Of a DNA stretch of 64,000 nucleotides, positions 26,276 to 34,981 are shown piece after piece (the first letter of the stretch is position 1; every line of letters starts with the position of its first letter). The stretch is taken from contig NZ_BDGT01000030.1 in NCBI RefSeq assembly GCF_001748285.1, forward strand, positions 1 through 64,000, in the 5' to 3' direction. The DNA comes from Thermogemmatispora onikobensis. GTDB lineage: Bacteria; Chloroflexota; Ktedonobacteria; Ktedonobacterales; Ktedonobacteraceae. Position numbers and translations under genes: made by a program. Below the pieces are notes generated by a model. The model did no database searches. It was not told the DNA's origin and saw only the letters and a program-made list of their open reading frames with translations.

Positions 26276-27715
26276 ATGAAACTCTCGCAGTTCTTCTTAC
26301 AGCTGCAGCTGATTTTCCTGCTCTTCATCGCTCTGGTTGCTTTCTGGCAGCGCCATCGCATCAAGAAGGGCATTAAAGAGCTGACCAGACTCGATGAGGC
26401 TCCTCTGCCGGAGCCACCTCCTCACGTCTCCATTATTCTGCCCGTGCGCAATGAGGAGGCACACATCGACGACTGCCTGGCCTCGCTGTTGGCCCAGGAC
26501 TATCCCGACTTCGAGATTGTGGTCATCGATGATGGTTCAACCGACGCCACGCCCGCTCGCCTGGCGGAGTGGCAGCAGCGCGATAGCCGTCTGCGGGTCT
26601 ACCGCATCGAGGAGCTGCCCGCCGGCTGGGCCGGCAAGGCTTACGCCCTGCATACCGGCGTCTTGCTCACGCAGGGTGAGTGGCTGCTCTTCACCGATGC
26701 CGATACACGCCACGCTCCCCAGACCCTGCGCCGGGCCGTAGCCCATGCTATCGCCCATCGCCTGGATCTGCTGACCCTCTTTACCGATACTCGCCTGCCC
26801 GGCGCCGCCGCTCGCCTGCTCACGGCGATCGGCGCAACGCTGCTGGCTATGCTGGCAACGCCGGGCGAGATGCGCGATTCGCATCAGCCAACGCGCGTAC
26901 TGGCCGTCGGGCAATATCTGCTGGTGCGCCGTTCGGCCTACCAGGCTTGCGGCGGCTACAGCGCTCCCGAGCTGCGCTCAACCTTCTCAGATGATATTAC
27001 ACTGGCCTGGTATCTCAAGCGTCGCGGCTGCCGTGAAGATATTGTGGCTGAGCGGGGGCTGGTCTTTAACGACCAATGGACGACCTGGAAGAGCGCCTGG
27101 GAAGGCATGCGCAAGAGCAACTATGGTCTGGTAGCCAGCAGCCCGCTGCTCGGGGTGCTTCTGGGCCTGGCCCTGATCCTTTACGGCCTGTTGCCCCCTT
27201 TCACTCTGGCACGCCAATTGTGGCAGGGACGGCGCCGGGTCCGCCAGCGGCAGCGAGGCCCTCTATCGTTACTAGCGAGCGCACTGGCGACGCTTGCTCT
27301 CTTCTTCCAGGTCGATACGAAGCGGCGTTTCGAGCGCGAGTATCGCTTGCCCCTGGTCTGGTCGCTGACCGCTCCCGTGGGCTGGGCCACGTTTGGCCTG
27401 CTGATGCTCGATACCACACGGCTCGTGTTGAGGGGGCGTGGCGCAACCTGGAAAGGTCGCACGGCTCCGCCCCAGCATCGCGCCATTCAGCCGCTGGCTT
27501 TTACAGGTCACGCTCTTGAGGGCCTCCGCCCAGGCCGAAGCGGCACCGGGCGCCTCAGCTGCCACGCCCACTACCTGACAGGACTTTGCAATGGAGAAAC
27601 GCTTTCATCTTCTCTCCTGGCTGCACAGCGCCTATCTGTGCCTGACCGTGCTGGGAGCCGGCTGGCAGCTCTGGCGCGTTCGACGCACACTCAGAGAGAC
27701 AGCGCCACCCGTTGA
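26276..27715 (+). CDS. GT2 glycosyltransferase (CruC/CrtQ/HpnB-like), copy 2
   Basis: Paralogue of the preceding gene with the same motifs (VSIILPVRNEEAHIDDCLAS, VVIDDGSTDATP, LPAGWAGKAYALHTG, TDADTRHAP). ATG 26276 follows GAGGTG by 8 nt. The conserved part ends around GRGATWKGRTAP, where copies 1 and 3 stop within about 25 residues. Copy 2 instead runs on about 85 residues of low-homology sequence and overlaps the start of copy 3 by 125 bp. That tail may be real, or the original stop may have been lost by mutation or a sequencing indel. Confidence 0.75.
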   Translation: MKLSQFFLQLQLIFLLFIALVAFWQRHRIKKGIKELTRLDEAPLPEPPPHVSIILPVRNEEAHIDDCLASLLAQDYPDFEIVVIDDGSTDATPARLAEWQQRDSRLRVYRIEELPAGWAGKAYALHTGVLLTQGEWLLFTDADTRHAPQTLRRAVAHAIAHRLDLLTLFTDTRLPGAAARLLTAIGATLLAMLATPGEMRDSHQPTRVLAVGQYLLVRRSAYQACGGYSAPELRSTFSDDITLAWYLKRRGCREDIVAERGLVFNDQWTTWKSAWEGMRKSNYGLVASSPLLGVLLGLALILYGLLPPFTLARQLWQGRRRVRQRQRGPLSLLASALATLALFFQVDTKRRFEREYRLPLVWSLTAPVGWATFGLLMLDTTRLVLRGRGATWKGRTAPPQHRAIQPLAFTGHALEGLRPGRSGTGRLSCHAHYLTGLCNGETLSSSLLAAQRLSVPDRAGSRLAALARSTHTQRDSATR

Positions 27716-28847
27716 GGCGGCCCTGCCGAACCCGGCCCCCCACGTCTCGATCGTCGTGCCAGTGCGCAACGAGGAGCAGCATCTTGGCTCCTGCCTGGCC
27801 TCACTGCTGGCCCAGGATTATCCTGACTTCGAAGTGTTCGTCGTTGACGATGGCTCGACCGATGCAACACCAGCCCTGCTGGCGATCTGGCAGCAACGCG
27901 ATGCGCGCCTGCGGGTCTACCGCATCGAGGAGCTGCCCGCCGGCTGGGCCGGCAAGGCCCACGCCCTGCATACTGGCGCCAGCCTGACACGTGGCGAGTG
28001 GCTGCTCTTCACCGACGCCGATACGCGCCATGCGCCCGATGCGCTGCGCCGCGCAATGGCCCATGCTCTGGCGCAAAGGCTGGACTTCCTTTCAATGTTG
28101 ACGGACGCCCGTCCTGTGGGCAGCGGCTCCCGCTTGCTGACCCCTGCAGGGGCCGTGCTGATGACCCACTTTGCAACCCCCGGTGAAATGCGCGACCCAC
28201 GGCAGCCACATCGCGCGCTGGCCGTCGGTCACTATCTGCTGGTCCGTCGCCCGGCCTACGAAGCAAGCGGAGGCTACAGCGCCCCTGAGCTGCGTTCCAG
28301 CTTCGGCGACGACGTGGGCCTGGCGCAGTTTCTCAAACAGCGAGGCTGCCGCGAAGACTTCATCGACGGGCGCACCCTGGTCTTCAATGAGCAGTGGACC
28401 ACCTGGCGCAGCGCCTGGCAGGGCTGGCGTAAAAGCGTTTACTCGGTGACGGCCTCGGCCCCCTGGCTCTGTCTCGGGGCTGGCCTGGGCTTGATCAGCT
28501 ATGGCCTGGTGCCAGTGCTCAGCGCACTGATAGCCCTGCTCCAGCTGCTCGTTCGACGCCACCGGCGAGGCCGCTCCTTGCGAACACTGCTCCCGGCCTT
28601 CTTGACGCTGATCTTGCAGGTCAGGGCCCGCCGCAGTTTCGAGCGTGAGCAGCGGCAGCCATTTGCCTGGTCACTGCTGGCTCCCGTGAGCTGGGTCGCC
28701 TTCGGCCTGTTGATGCTCGATACGGTGCGGCTCGCCCTGAGCGGACGCGGGGCCGAGTGGAAAGGGCGCCAGGCTCCTCGTCAGCCGTCGAGCATCCAGG
28801 TATTGGGTCTGCCCCTGCAGCGCCTCGGTAGCGCCCGCCGACGCTGA
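27591..28847 (+). CDS. GT2 glycosyltransferase (CruC/CrtQ/HpnB-like), copy 3
   Basis: Third paralogue, 418 aa: N-terminal anchor (LLSWLHSAYLCLTVLGAGW), then VSIVVPVRNEEQHLGSC, VVDDGSTDATP, LPAGWAGKAHALHTGA, TDADTRHAP, and a C-terminal membrane region ending in GRGAEWKGRQAP. The start ATG 27591 lies inside the tail of copy 2 and has only a weak GGAC site. The three copies probably act on related lipid acceptors, or are redundant after recent duplication. Confidence 0.78.
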   Translation: MEKRFHLLSWLHSAYLCLTVLGAGWQLWRVRRTLRETAPPVEAALPNPAPHVSIVVPVRNEEQHLGSCLASLLAQDYPDFEVFVVDDGSTDATPALLAIWQQRDARLRVYRIEELPAGWAGKAHALHTGASLTRGEWLLFTDADTRHAPDALRRAMAHALAQRLDFLSMLTDARPVGSGSRLLTPAGAVLMTHFATPGEMRDPRQPHRALAVGHYLLVRRPAYEASGGYSAPELRSSFGDDVGLAQFLKQRGCREDFIDGRTLVFNEQWTTWRSAWQGWRKSVYSVTASAPWLCLGAGLGLISYGLVPVLSALIALLQLLVRRHRRGRSLRTLLPAFLTLILQVRARRSFEREQRQPFAWSLLAPVSWVAFGLLMLDTVRLALSGRGAEWKGRQAPRQPSSIQVLGLPLQRLGSARRR

Positions 28848-28932
28848 GCGGCGCCTCGCCCTTCGCGCATCAGCTCATTGTCTCTCTGCTTGAGAGCGGT
28901 GCAGCTGCTTACTTATCAACCATTGCCTGTGG

Positions 28933-28938
28933 TAGAAT
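28933..28938 (+). promoter_or_regulatory. possible -10 element
   Basis: TAGAAT about 10 nt before the next ATG, with a poor -35 (TACTTA at 28910). If used, the transcript would be nearly leaderless. Weak evidence. Confidence 0.3.
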
Positions 28939-28947
28939 AGGTTCACC

Positions 28948-30261
28948 ATGCATGACCTGTGGGCAGATGTCGATCAAGAATATTCTCAGATGGCAGCACG
29001 CGCGGGAACGCGGGCCCGCTCCGTTCGCCAGGGAGATCTGCTCACCTCCTTGCGCCTCTGGCTCCAGGAGGAGTACCTTGCTGGCTATTGCCGGGCATTG
29101 CGCCAGAATCCACTCTATCGGCGCTGCTACTGGATCGATGCCCTCGGAGGCGAGCCAGAGCGAGGAGAGCAGGCCACCAGCAACAGCGAAGCAGAGAACG
29201 GGAGTGAGAACGCCCCCGGCGCGCGCCAGGTCTCCCGTGGCAGGCGAAGCGCCCAGGCTCAGCGGCAGCATCCGTGGCTGCAATCGCTGAGCGCCCTCCA
29301 TGCTCGCCTGCTCGCTGAGGGACGGCCTTTTGCCCTCTATGGGCTGCTGCTGACAGGTTCAGCCAGCGGGCGCAGCGCCAGCGCTCATGCGACCAGCCTG
29401 GCGATCCCCAGAGAAGGCGGCCTGGTCGCCGCTGGCTGGCCAGAAGCCGCCGCGGCTATCCTGCAGGTCCTTGACCAGGCGCCGGCAGTTTTTACACTGA
29501 ACCCCCTGGCTCCAGCCCTCTTCCGCTATGAGGACCTGGAGCCGCTTTTGCAGCGCGCCGCACCAACAGAACTCTGCCTGCTGATCATGCATCGCCAACT
29601 GGAGAGCCGCTTGCGCGCCGCCCGCCGCCTGGAGCACCAGGCCACCGCTCTGCTCAATCTGCTGCGCAGCGATCGCTGGCGGGCCCTGGCGCCTCGCGAT
29701 GAGGCGGCGTCGCTCTCGCCGGAGGCGCTCGCCGAATTGCTTGATCTTTTGTTATCCCAGATTCAGCGCCATTTTCCCCTGACGCAGCGCATCGCTTTGC
29801 CACGAGCAAGCGGTCCGGCCCACATTGAGGCAGCACCCTATACCCTGCTCTTTGCCACACGCCGCCAGGATAGCCTGCTGGTTATGAATGACGCCGTATG
29901 CAGCTCCTGGCGCCGGCTTGAGGAGCAGAGCCAGGCGGACCTGCTGGCCAGCGCCTGGTTCCAGGCCCGGCGCGAGGAGCGTCGGGCCAGCGCCCGCGAG
30001 CAACTCTATCAGCGAACCCTGCAGACCGGGCGCGCTCTGCGGAGCCGGCGCTGGCCCGACTTGCGTCAGCAGCTCATCAGCAGCACCTTTGGCCAGTTCA
30101 CTCAGGCCGAGCACGATGCCATCATTCAACGCCTGCTGCGCGAGGGCCTGGTCCGCTGCGAATGGCGACGTCCTCGTCCTACCCCGCCATCAGTAGAGGC
30201 CGAGCACCCAGAGCCGGTACCCGGTCCAGACGATGTGCTGATCTGGCCCGGCCCACGTTAG
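28948..30261 (+). CDS. hypothetical protein, remotely TcmP-like, winged helix C-terminus
   Basis: I do not firmly recognise this 437-aa protein. The N-terminal part (LRLWLQEEYLAGYC, then YRRCYWIDALGGE) and the middle (PAVFTLNPLAPALFRYEDLEPLLQR, then LCLLIMHRQLESRL) resemble the layout of three-Cys-motif partner (TcmP) proteins, which have a degenerate methyltransferase-like fold; here the usual DAFAGPG and DPFG motifs are eroded. The middle has a low-complexity, charged insert (about 68-108). The C-terminus (FGQFTQAEHDAIIQRLLREGLV) looks like a winged helix. It sits 240 bp before a DNA methyltransferase gene on the same strand. Confidence 0.45.
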   Translation: MHDLWADVDQEYSQMAARAGTRARSVRQGDLLTSLRLWLQEEYLAGYCRALRQNPLYRRCYWIDALGGEPERGEQATSNSEAENGSENAPGARQVSRGRRSAQAQRQHPWLQSLSALHARLLAEGRPFALYGLLLTGSASGRSASAHATSLAIPREGGLVAAGWPEAAAAILQVLDQAPAVFTLNPLAPALFRYEDLEPLLQRAAPTELCLLIMHRQLESRLRAARRLEHQATALLNLLRSDRWRALAPRDEAASLSPEALAELLDLLLSQIQRHFPLTQRIALPRASGPAHIEAAPYTLLFATRRQDSLLVMNDAVCSSWRRLEEQSQADLLASAWFQARREERRASAREQLYQRTLQTGRALRSRRWPDLRQQLISSTFGQFTQAEHDAIIQRLLREGLVRCEWRRPRPTPPSVEAEHPEPVPGPDDVLIWPGPR

Positions 30262-30502
30262 CGCAGAGACAGCCGCACGGACAGTCGCCTGCGGCCAACA
30301 CCGCGCGCCTGACATGGGCAAGAGAGAGGAACACAGAAGAGAAAGAAGGCGTTGCCAGGGGGAAACGTCGGTCAATGGGGCAACCGACGTTGTTGGTAAC
30401 GCCTCCTAGAGGAGAACGCAGGAGACGACCAGAATCAGAGCAGCAACCTGCTGCTCCAAATAGCCCCTCGCCCAGCAACGCCACTACCAACGGGAGGGTG
30501 AT

Positions 30503-31354
30503 GTGGATACCGAGAGCGTCTCTGAGAAAAATACATTAAATGAATTGACAGGGGCCGAGTGGCTCTATTTCACCAAAAGTGTACTCATCACAAACTATCC
30601 TTCCGTCTATGGGCATGACCTCCGTAAAGCGCACGGGGCGAACAAGCCGCCGCAGCTGATGAGTCAGCTCATCGAATTCTTTACCAAGCCTGGCGAGTGC
30701 GTGCTTGACCCTTTTGCGGGCGTCGGCGGCACCCTCATTGGGGCCTCCATCTGTAAGAAGCCGCGCCGGGCCATTGGCATCGAAATCAATCCCCGCTGGG
30801 TAGAGATCTACCAGCGCATCCTGAGCGAGCACCGCGACTCGCTGCAGCCCCAGACCTTGATCCAGGGCGACTGCCTGCAGGTGATGCAGGACTTTGCCGA
30901 GCACTCATTTGATTTCATTGCCACCGATCCCCCCTACAATATCCATCTGGCCCAGACCATGAGCAACGGGCGCTATGCCGCTACCTTCCCTAACCGCCGC
31001 ACCGATTATTATATGCGCTCAGATGACCCGCGCGACCTCGCCAATCTGGCCAGCTACGAAGCCTATCTAGAGGCAATGGAACAGGTTTTTGCCCAGTGCT
31101 TCCGCGTCCTGAAGCCGCGCAAATATATGGTTGTGATCGTACGCAACGCCTACCAGCATGGCGAATATATTTTTACGCACGTGGACCTCGCCCGACGCGC
31201 CCGCCAGCAGGGCTTTATTCCAAAGGGAGAGATCATCTGGTACCAGGCTGGCACTCGTTTGCGCCCCTACGGCTACCCAACTGCCTACGTTCCGAATATC
31301 GCCCACCAGTATATCGTTGTCCTGCGCAAGCCGGCAGCGAACCGGCGCAGCTAA
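30503..31354 (+). CDS. site-specific DNA methyltransferase (DPPY type)
   Basis: Methylates adenine N6 or cytosine N4 in DNA. The 283-aa protein has the SAM-binding motif LDPFAGVGGTLIGA, then GIEINPRW, and the catalytic TDPPYN about 80 residues later; there is little room for a separate target-recognition domain between them. The GTG start at 30503 has GGGAGG 7 nt upstream. There is no restriction endonuclease beside it, so it looks like an orphan enzyme. The upstream TcmP-like gene may be a partner. Confidence 0.82.
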   Translation: MDTESVSEKNTLNELTGAEWLYFTKSVLITNYPSVYGHDLRKAHGANKPPQLMSQLIEFFTKPGECVLDPFAGVGGTLIGASICKKPRRAIGIEINPRWVEIYQRILSEHRDSLQPQTLIQGDCLQVMQDFAEHSFDFIATDPPYNIHLAQTMSNGRYAATFPNRRTDYYMRSDDPRDLANLASYEAYLEAMEQVFAQCFRVLKPRKYMVVIVRNAYQHGEYIFTHVDLARRARQQGFIPKGEIIWYQAGTRLRPYGYPTAYVPNIAHQYIVVLRKPAANRRS

Positions 31355-31409
31355 GCTCAACAGCGTAGCCTGGCCTGAGCTGGTTCCCTGGCGAGTGGAC
31401 AGCATAGGT

Positions 31410-31415
31410 TATAAT
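31410..31415 (+). promoter_or_regulatory. -10 element of the DUF6909-like gene
   Basis: Perfect TATAAT with no clear -35, 86 nt before the ATG. Confidence 0.45.
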
Positions 31416-31501
31416 TACCAGAAAGCAGCGAACAGGAACAGGTAGCGCTCAGATCTGCTTGACAGCAGTGCAGCAGAGGAGAGAAGAAGGGGACAGAGCC
31501 T

Positions 31502-33496
31502 ATGCCAAGGAAGAAGCCAACACCTCCACGTCGTATCCCCGACCCCGATGCCTTTGAACCACGCGAGCGTATCGAGGAGTTTGTCAATGAGGAGGAGGAT
31601 AGCGAACGGCTGCAGGAGGAAGTAGCGCGGGAGAGCAGCGATGAATACATGGTAGAGCGTGGTGAGGGGCGACATGAGGCGGGTAAGCGCGATGTTGAAC
31701 TCTACATTCGGACCTATAATACGCTGTTGCGCAGCTCGGGCGAGGTAAGTTTGAAGGCCCTGGTCCAGGCCCATTACAACATTGACTCTAGCCTGCACCC
31801 AGATGCCCGCTCACCCTACCCCGATATGTCCGCCCTCATCTACTGCGCTCTGCGCCTACCCTCGGCTATTCTCTACTGCACGCACGTCCTGCTTGGGCAG
31901 TCCGAAGAGGTCTTTCTCAAACAGGGCTTCCAGGTTGATCGCTGGCAAGCCGTGACAGCTCCAGCCCGCCGCCGCAAGTGGTTCTACGATGGCAAGGAAA
32001 CGCTGGCGGTCTACGTGGCAAGCGTGAGCGATACCGATGACATAGTTCCGATTCTGGTGGCTTTCCAGATCGAGTGGAACAAGCTCTATTATCTGATCAA
32101 TGCGGACCCGACAACGATCCAGCTGCTCTCGACGCGCATGGACCGCTCTTCGCCGGTCTTCGCAGAGATCACGCGGGTGCTGCGCCAGCGCCTGCACATC
32201 GCCGCCGACGACTGGCGCCGTCTGGAAGTGGTCTGGGGTGACCGTCTGTGGGAAAATCTGCTGATCATCGGACGCCAGCGCAAGAGCTTCACCCTGCGCA
32301 TGCTCGGCGGCTCCCACGTCGGCTTCGTTCGCGCGACACGGAAATGGTGGGCACCAGTCGAGCGCCTGCTCGACTCGCTGGGGCTGCGCGAGCGCCCGGT
32401 CTACTTCGTCTCCAGCAATACGCATAGCCTGGTCAATCTGACCTCCGGCTCGGTGCTACGGCGTGAGGCTGAGCTGATCGATTTCGCCCTCAGCGGTCAG
32501 GACCAGTATCTGGCGAAAGAGTGCCGCAAGCTGCAGTCCGGCGAAGTGCCCGGCAACTGGCAGAATTTCTTGTACTTCGCCGCCCGCGAGTGGACCCGCA
32601 CGCCCGAGGGCCAGGAGGCTATGCGCCAGCGCGTTGCCGAGGAACAGGAACGCGGCATCTGGCACGTTGGCGCCCGCCACGGCCTGGAGATCGATGCCCA
32701 GATCTTCGAGCTGGCTCGCCTCCATCCGACCGATGTTGATCCGCGCTGCCGCATGCCCGGCATGGATCTGCTGGCCAAGAGTAAGGCCATTATTCTCAAT
32801 ATCGATTATCCACTGGGCATGGCTGCCTATCGTATGCTGCGCGAGATCATGGAGAATACGTCGACAATCCTCGGAATCTATATCCTGGGCAAAGCGGCCA
32901 CCCTCAATGGCAGCATCGGCGATGTGATGATCTCCAACGTAGTGCTGGATGAGCATAGTCAGAATACCTATTGGCTTGATAACTGCTTCTCCGCCCAGGA
33001 TGTACAGCCATATCTGATCTATGGCTCGGTCCTCGATAATCAGAAAGCTGTTTCGGGCAAAGGCACATTCCTTCAAAATCGCCAGTACTTCGACTTCTAC
33101 TACAGCGCTAACTACACGGTCGTGGAGATGGAGAGTGGCCCATACCTCAACGCCGTCTACGAGGACCAGTATCTCACACGTTACCCCATCGGCGAGAATA
33201 TTAACTTTGCGCGCCTGCCCTACGACCTCGGCATCCTCCACTATGCCTCGGATACCCCATACACCCGCGGCAAGAATCTGGGCGCCGGCAGCCTCTCCTA
33301 CTTCGGCATGGATTCGACCTATGCTTGCGCCGTGGCGATCGTCCGCCGCATCTTTGCGCACGAGATCCGTTACGTGCAGGAGAGGCATGGGAAGACGGAG
33401 CAGCGCGAGGGGGCAGCCGTGGCGCGCGACGGAAGACAGTCGCCACCAGAACCGGGCCAGGACGATTCGCGCCCGATGGAGGCTTCTCTCACTTAG
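31502..33496 (+). CDS. large conserved hypothetical protein (DUF6909-like)
   Basis: A soluble 664-aa protein with an acidic N-terminus. I recall similar proteins in Ktedonobacteria as DUF6909; the function is unknown. The C-terminal third has a faint nucleoside-phosphorylase look: GIYILGKAATLNGSIGDVM resembles the GxxG...GDV strand-loop of that fold, and VVEMESGPY resembles its EMES/EMEG base-ribose motif. The central part has many tryptophan- and arginine-rich segments with no family I know. AAGGGG lies before the ATG. The stop overlaps the convergent pseudokinase stop by 4 nt. Confidence 0.6.
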   Translation: MPRKKPTPPRRIPDPDAFEPRERIEEFVNEEEDSERLQEEVARESSDEYMVERGEGRHEAGKRDVELYIRTYNTLLRSSGEVSLKALVQAHYNIDSSLHPDARSPYPDMSALIYCALRLPSAILYCTHVLLGQSEEVFLKQGFQVDRWQAVTAPARRRKWFYDGKETLAVYVASVSDTDDIVPILVAFQIEWNKLYYLINADPTTIQLLSTRMDRSSPVFAEITRVLRQRLHIAADDWRRLEVVWGDRLWENLLIIGRQRKSFTLRMLGGSHVGFVRATRKWWAPVERLLDSLGLRERPVYFVSSNTHSLVNLTSGSVLRREAELIDFALSGQDQYLAKECRKLQSGEVPGNWQNFLYFAAREWTRTPEGQEAMRQRVAEEQERGIWHVGARHGLEIDAQIFELARLHPTDVDPRCRMPGMDLLAKSKAIILNIDYPLGMAAYRMLREIMENTSTILGIYILGKAATLNGSIGDVMISNVVLDEHSQNTYWLDNCFSAQDVQPYLIYGSVLDNQKAVSGKGTFLQNRQYFDFYYSANYTVVEMESGPYLNAVYEDQYLTRYPIGENINFARLPYDLGILHYASDTPYTRGKNLGAGSLSYFGMDSTYACAVAIVRRIFAHEIRYVQERHGKTEQREGAAVARDGRQSPPEPGQDDSRPMEASLT

Positions 33497-34548
33497 CCGG
33501 TTGAGGAGAAGCCCTCTCGGTTTCCAGGGCCACGCAGGCGTCTGAGCAAGCGGCGCCAGAAGGAGGCTCGTCCGCTCCTGGCCTCCCCGACAATAGACGA
33601 GGCCGGAGTAGCTTCTTCTGCCGGTTGCTCCCCGAGAGTCGTTTCCTCGGAGGATGAGCTGGTGCTCTCTTCGACTCGCTCGGCAGCATCGGCGCGCAAG
33701 CCAACGGCCTGGCGATAGGCCGCGACAAGCTCGCTGGGACGCTGGAAGCGCCGGGCTGGTTCCTTCTCCATCGCCTGCCTGATGACCTCGTCCAGGGCCT
33801 CGGGCAAGTCGCTGCGCCAGCGCTGGAGCGAGGTAACGGGCGCATGGAGATGCTGCGCGTAGACTCCTTCGCGGGAACTGTCACGAAAGACCGCATGTGT
33901 GGTCAAGAGTCGGTAGAGGACGGCCCCCAGGGCGTAGACATCGGTGTAAGGTCCACAGGAGCGCTCTTGCAGTTGCTCTGGCGCTCGCCCCTCGCCGCTG
34001 CCATAGTCGGGATAGCCTTGCCCTGCGGGTGTGGCCAGCTCTAGCAGGTGCATGACCCCGAAATCGCCGATGACGAGGCGTCCATCGCGCAGCAGGAAGA
34101 TGCAATCCGTGCTGAGGTTCCGGTGAACAATCCCTTGCTCGTGCGCATATTCCAGCCCCTGGGCAAGCTGCTCCAGGTAGTCGCCGATGGTGCTCAAGCT
34201 GGGTGGGCCACTCTTGGTGAGCGCCGAGATCAGGGTCTGCATCGGCAAATTGGGCGTTACCAGGTACGACCCTCCCAAATAGCTCCCATAGTCGACCAGG
34301 GGCAGAATGTGACGATGCTGGAGTGCCACTATTTCGCCCGCCACCTGCAGAAAGCGCTCTTGATATGCCGCACGTTCCTCGGCCTCTAGAGCGCACGGAG
34401 CAAGAATGAAACGCACCAGGTAGGTGCTTCCTTCGTCGGTGCTGCCCAGAAAAACCGGTCCCAGCTCGTTGCGTCCAATGAGTTGCTCCAGATAGTAGTT
34501 CCCCAGGGTGGTACCGATTAAGCTCTCGCTTGGTGGAAATGCCAGCAT
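33493..34548 (-). CDS. protein kinase-like protein, probable pseudokinase
   Basis: An eukaryotic-like kinase fold of about 350 aa without transmembrane segment. The key catalytic residues are replaced: HRD is HRN (IVHRNLSTDCIFLL), the following metal-binding Asn is Cys, and the VAIK lysine position reads YLVRFI. DFG (IGDFGVM) and an APE-like motif (GRAPEQL) with DVYALGAVLYRLL are kept. So nucleotide or partner binding may persist without phosphotransfer. The tail after about residue 270 is low complexity (S, E, A, R). ATG 34548 follows GGGAGAGGAAGG; the longer frame is arginine-rich filler. Confidence 0.78.
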   Translation of the reverse strand: MLAFPPSESLIGTTLGNYYLEQLIGRNELGPVFLGSTDEGSTYLVRFILAPCALEAEERAAYQERFLQVAGEIVALQHRHILPLVDYGSYLGGSYLVTPNLPMQTLISALTKSGPPSLSTIGDYLEQLAQGLEYAHEQGIVHRNLSTDCIFLLRDGRLVIGDFGVMHLLELATPAGQGYPDYGSGEGRAPEQLQERSCGPYTDVYALGAVLYRLLTTHAVFRDSSREGVYAQHLHAPVTSLQRWRSDLPEALDEVIRQAMEKEPARRFQRPSELVAAYRQAVGLRADAAERVEESTSSSSEETTLGEQPAEEATPASSIVGEARSGRASFWRRLLRRLRGPGNREGFSSTG

Positions 34549-34981
34549 AGCCTTCCTCTCCCTTTCCCTTCGGCCTCGCTCTCTATCTCTTGGACAGACC
34601 TGAGTGACGCCCGGCCTCAAAACTGTCACACCTTCTCTCCCTCATGTGTAACGTGATTCTGGCACCCTCTAGACCTGGTCTTACCATCAGCAAAAACGCA
34701 AGGGCAAGGTGCTTTTGGTGGGCATGGCGACCATTGCACCGGCCACCACCCTCCCTCTCCTGTGCTCTGCCAGTACTATAATAAGCTACGCACCTGAACT
34801 ACATAGGGTGGGCAATTTTGGCTGGCACTGGAGCGGGCTGTTCGGCCTCGTCCATCTGCAGTGCTCTGTTACTGTCGCTCCACCTTCTCATAACTCGTCA
34901 GCGATGGCCAGCAGGATCATGTTTGATCCTGCCTGACCTGGCCAACTTTGAGCAACGGGCGGCAGAGCCAGTCAGATCAGG
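34549..34981. other. gene-free interval with one hairpin
   Basis: About 430 bp between two minus-strand genes. At 34911-34932, GCAGGATCA, loop TGTT, TGATCCTGC forms a 9-bp perfect stem 50 nt past the DUF58 gene; no T-run, so a possible weak terminator. The promoter of the pseudokinase gene should lie here, but I see no convincing box pair. Confidence 0.45.
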
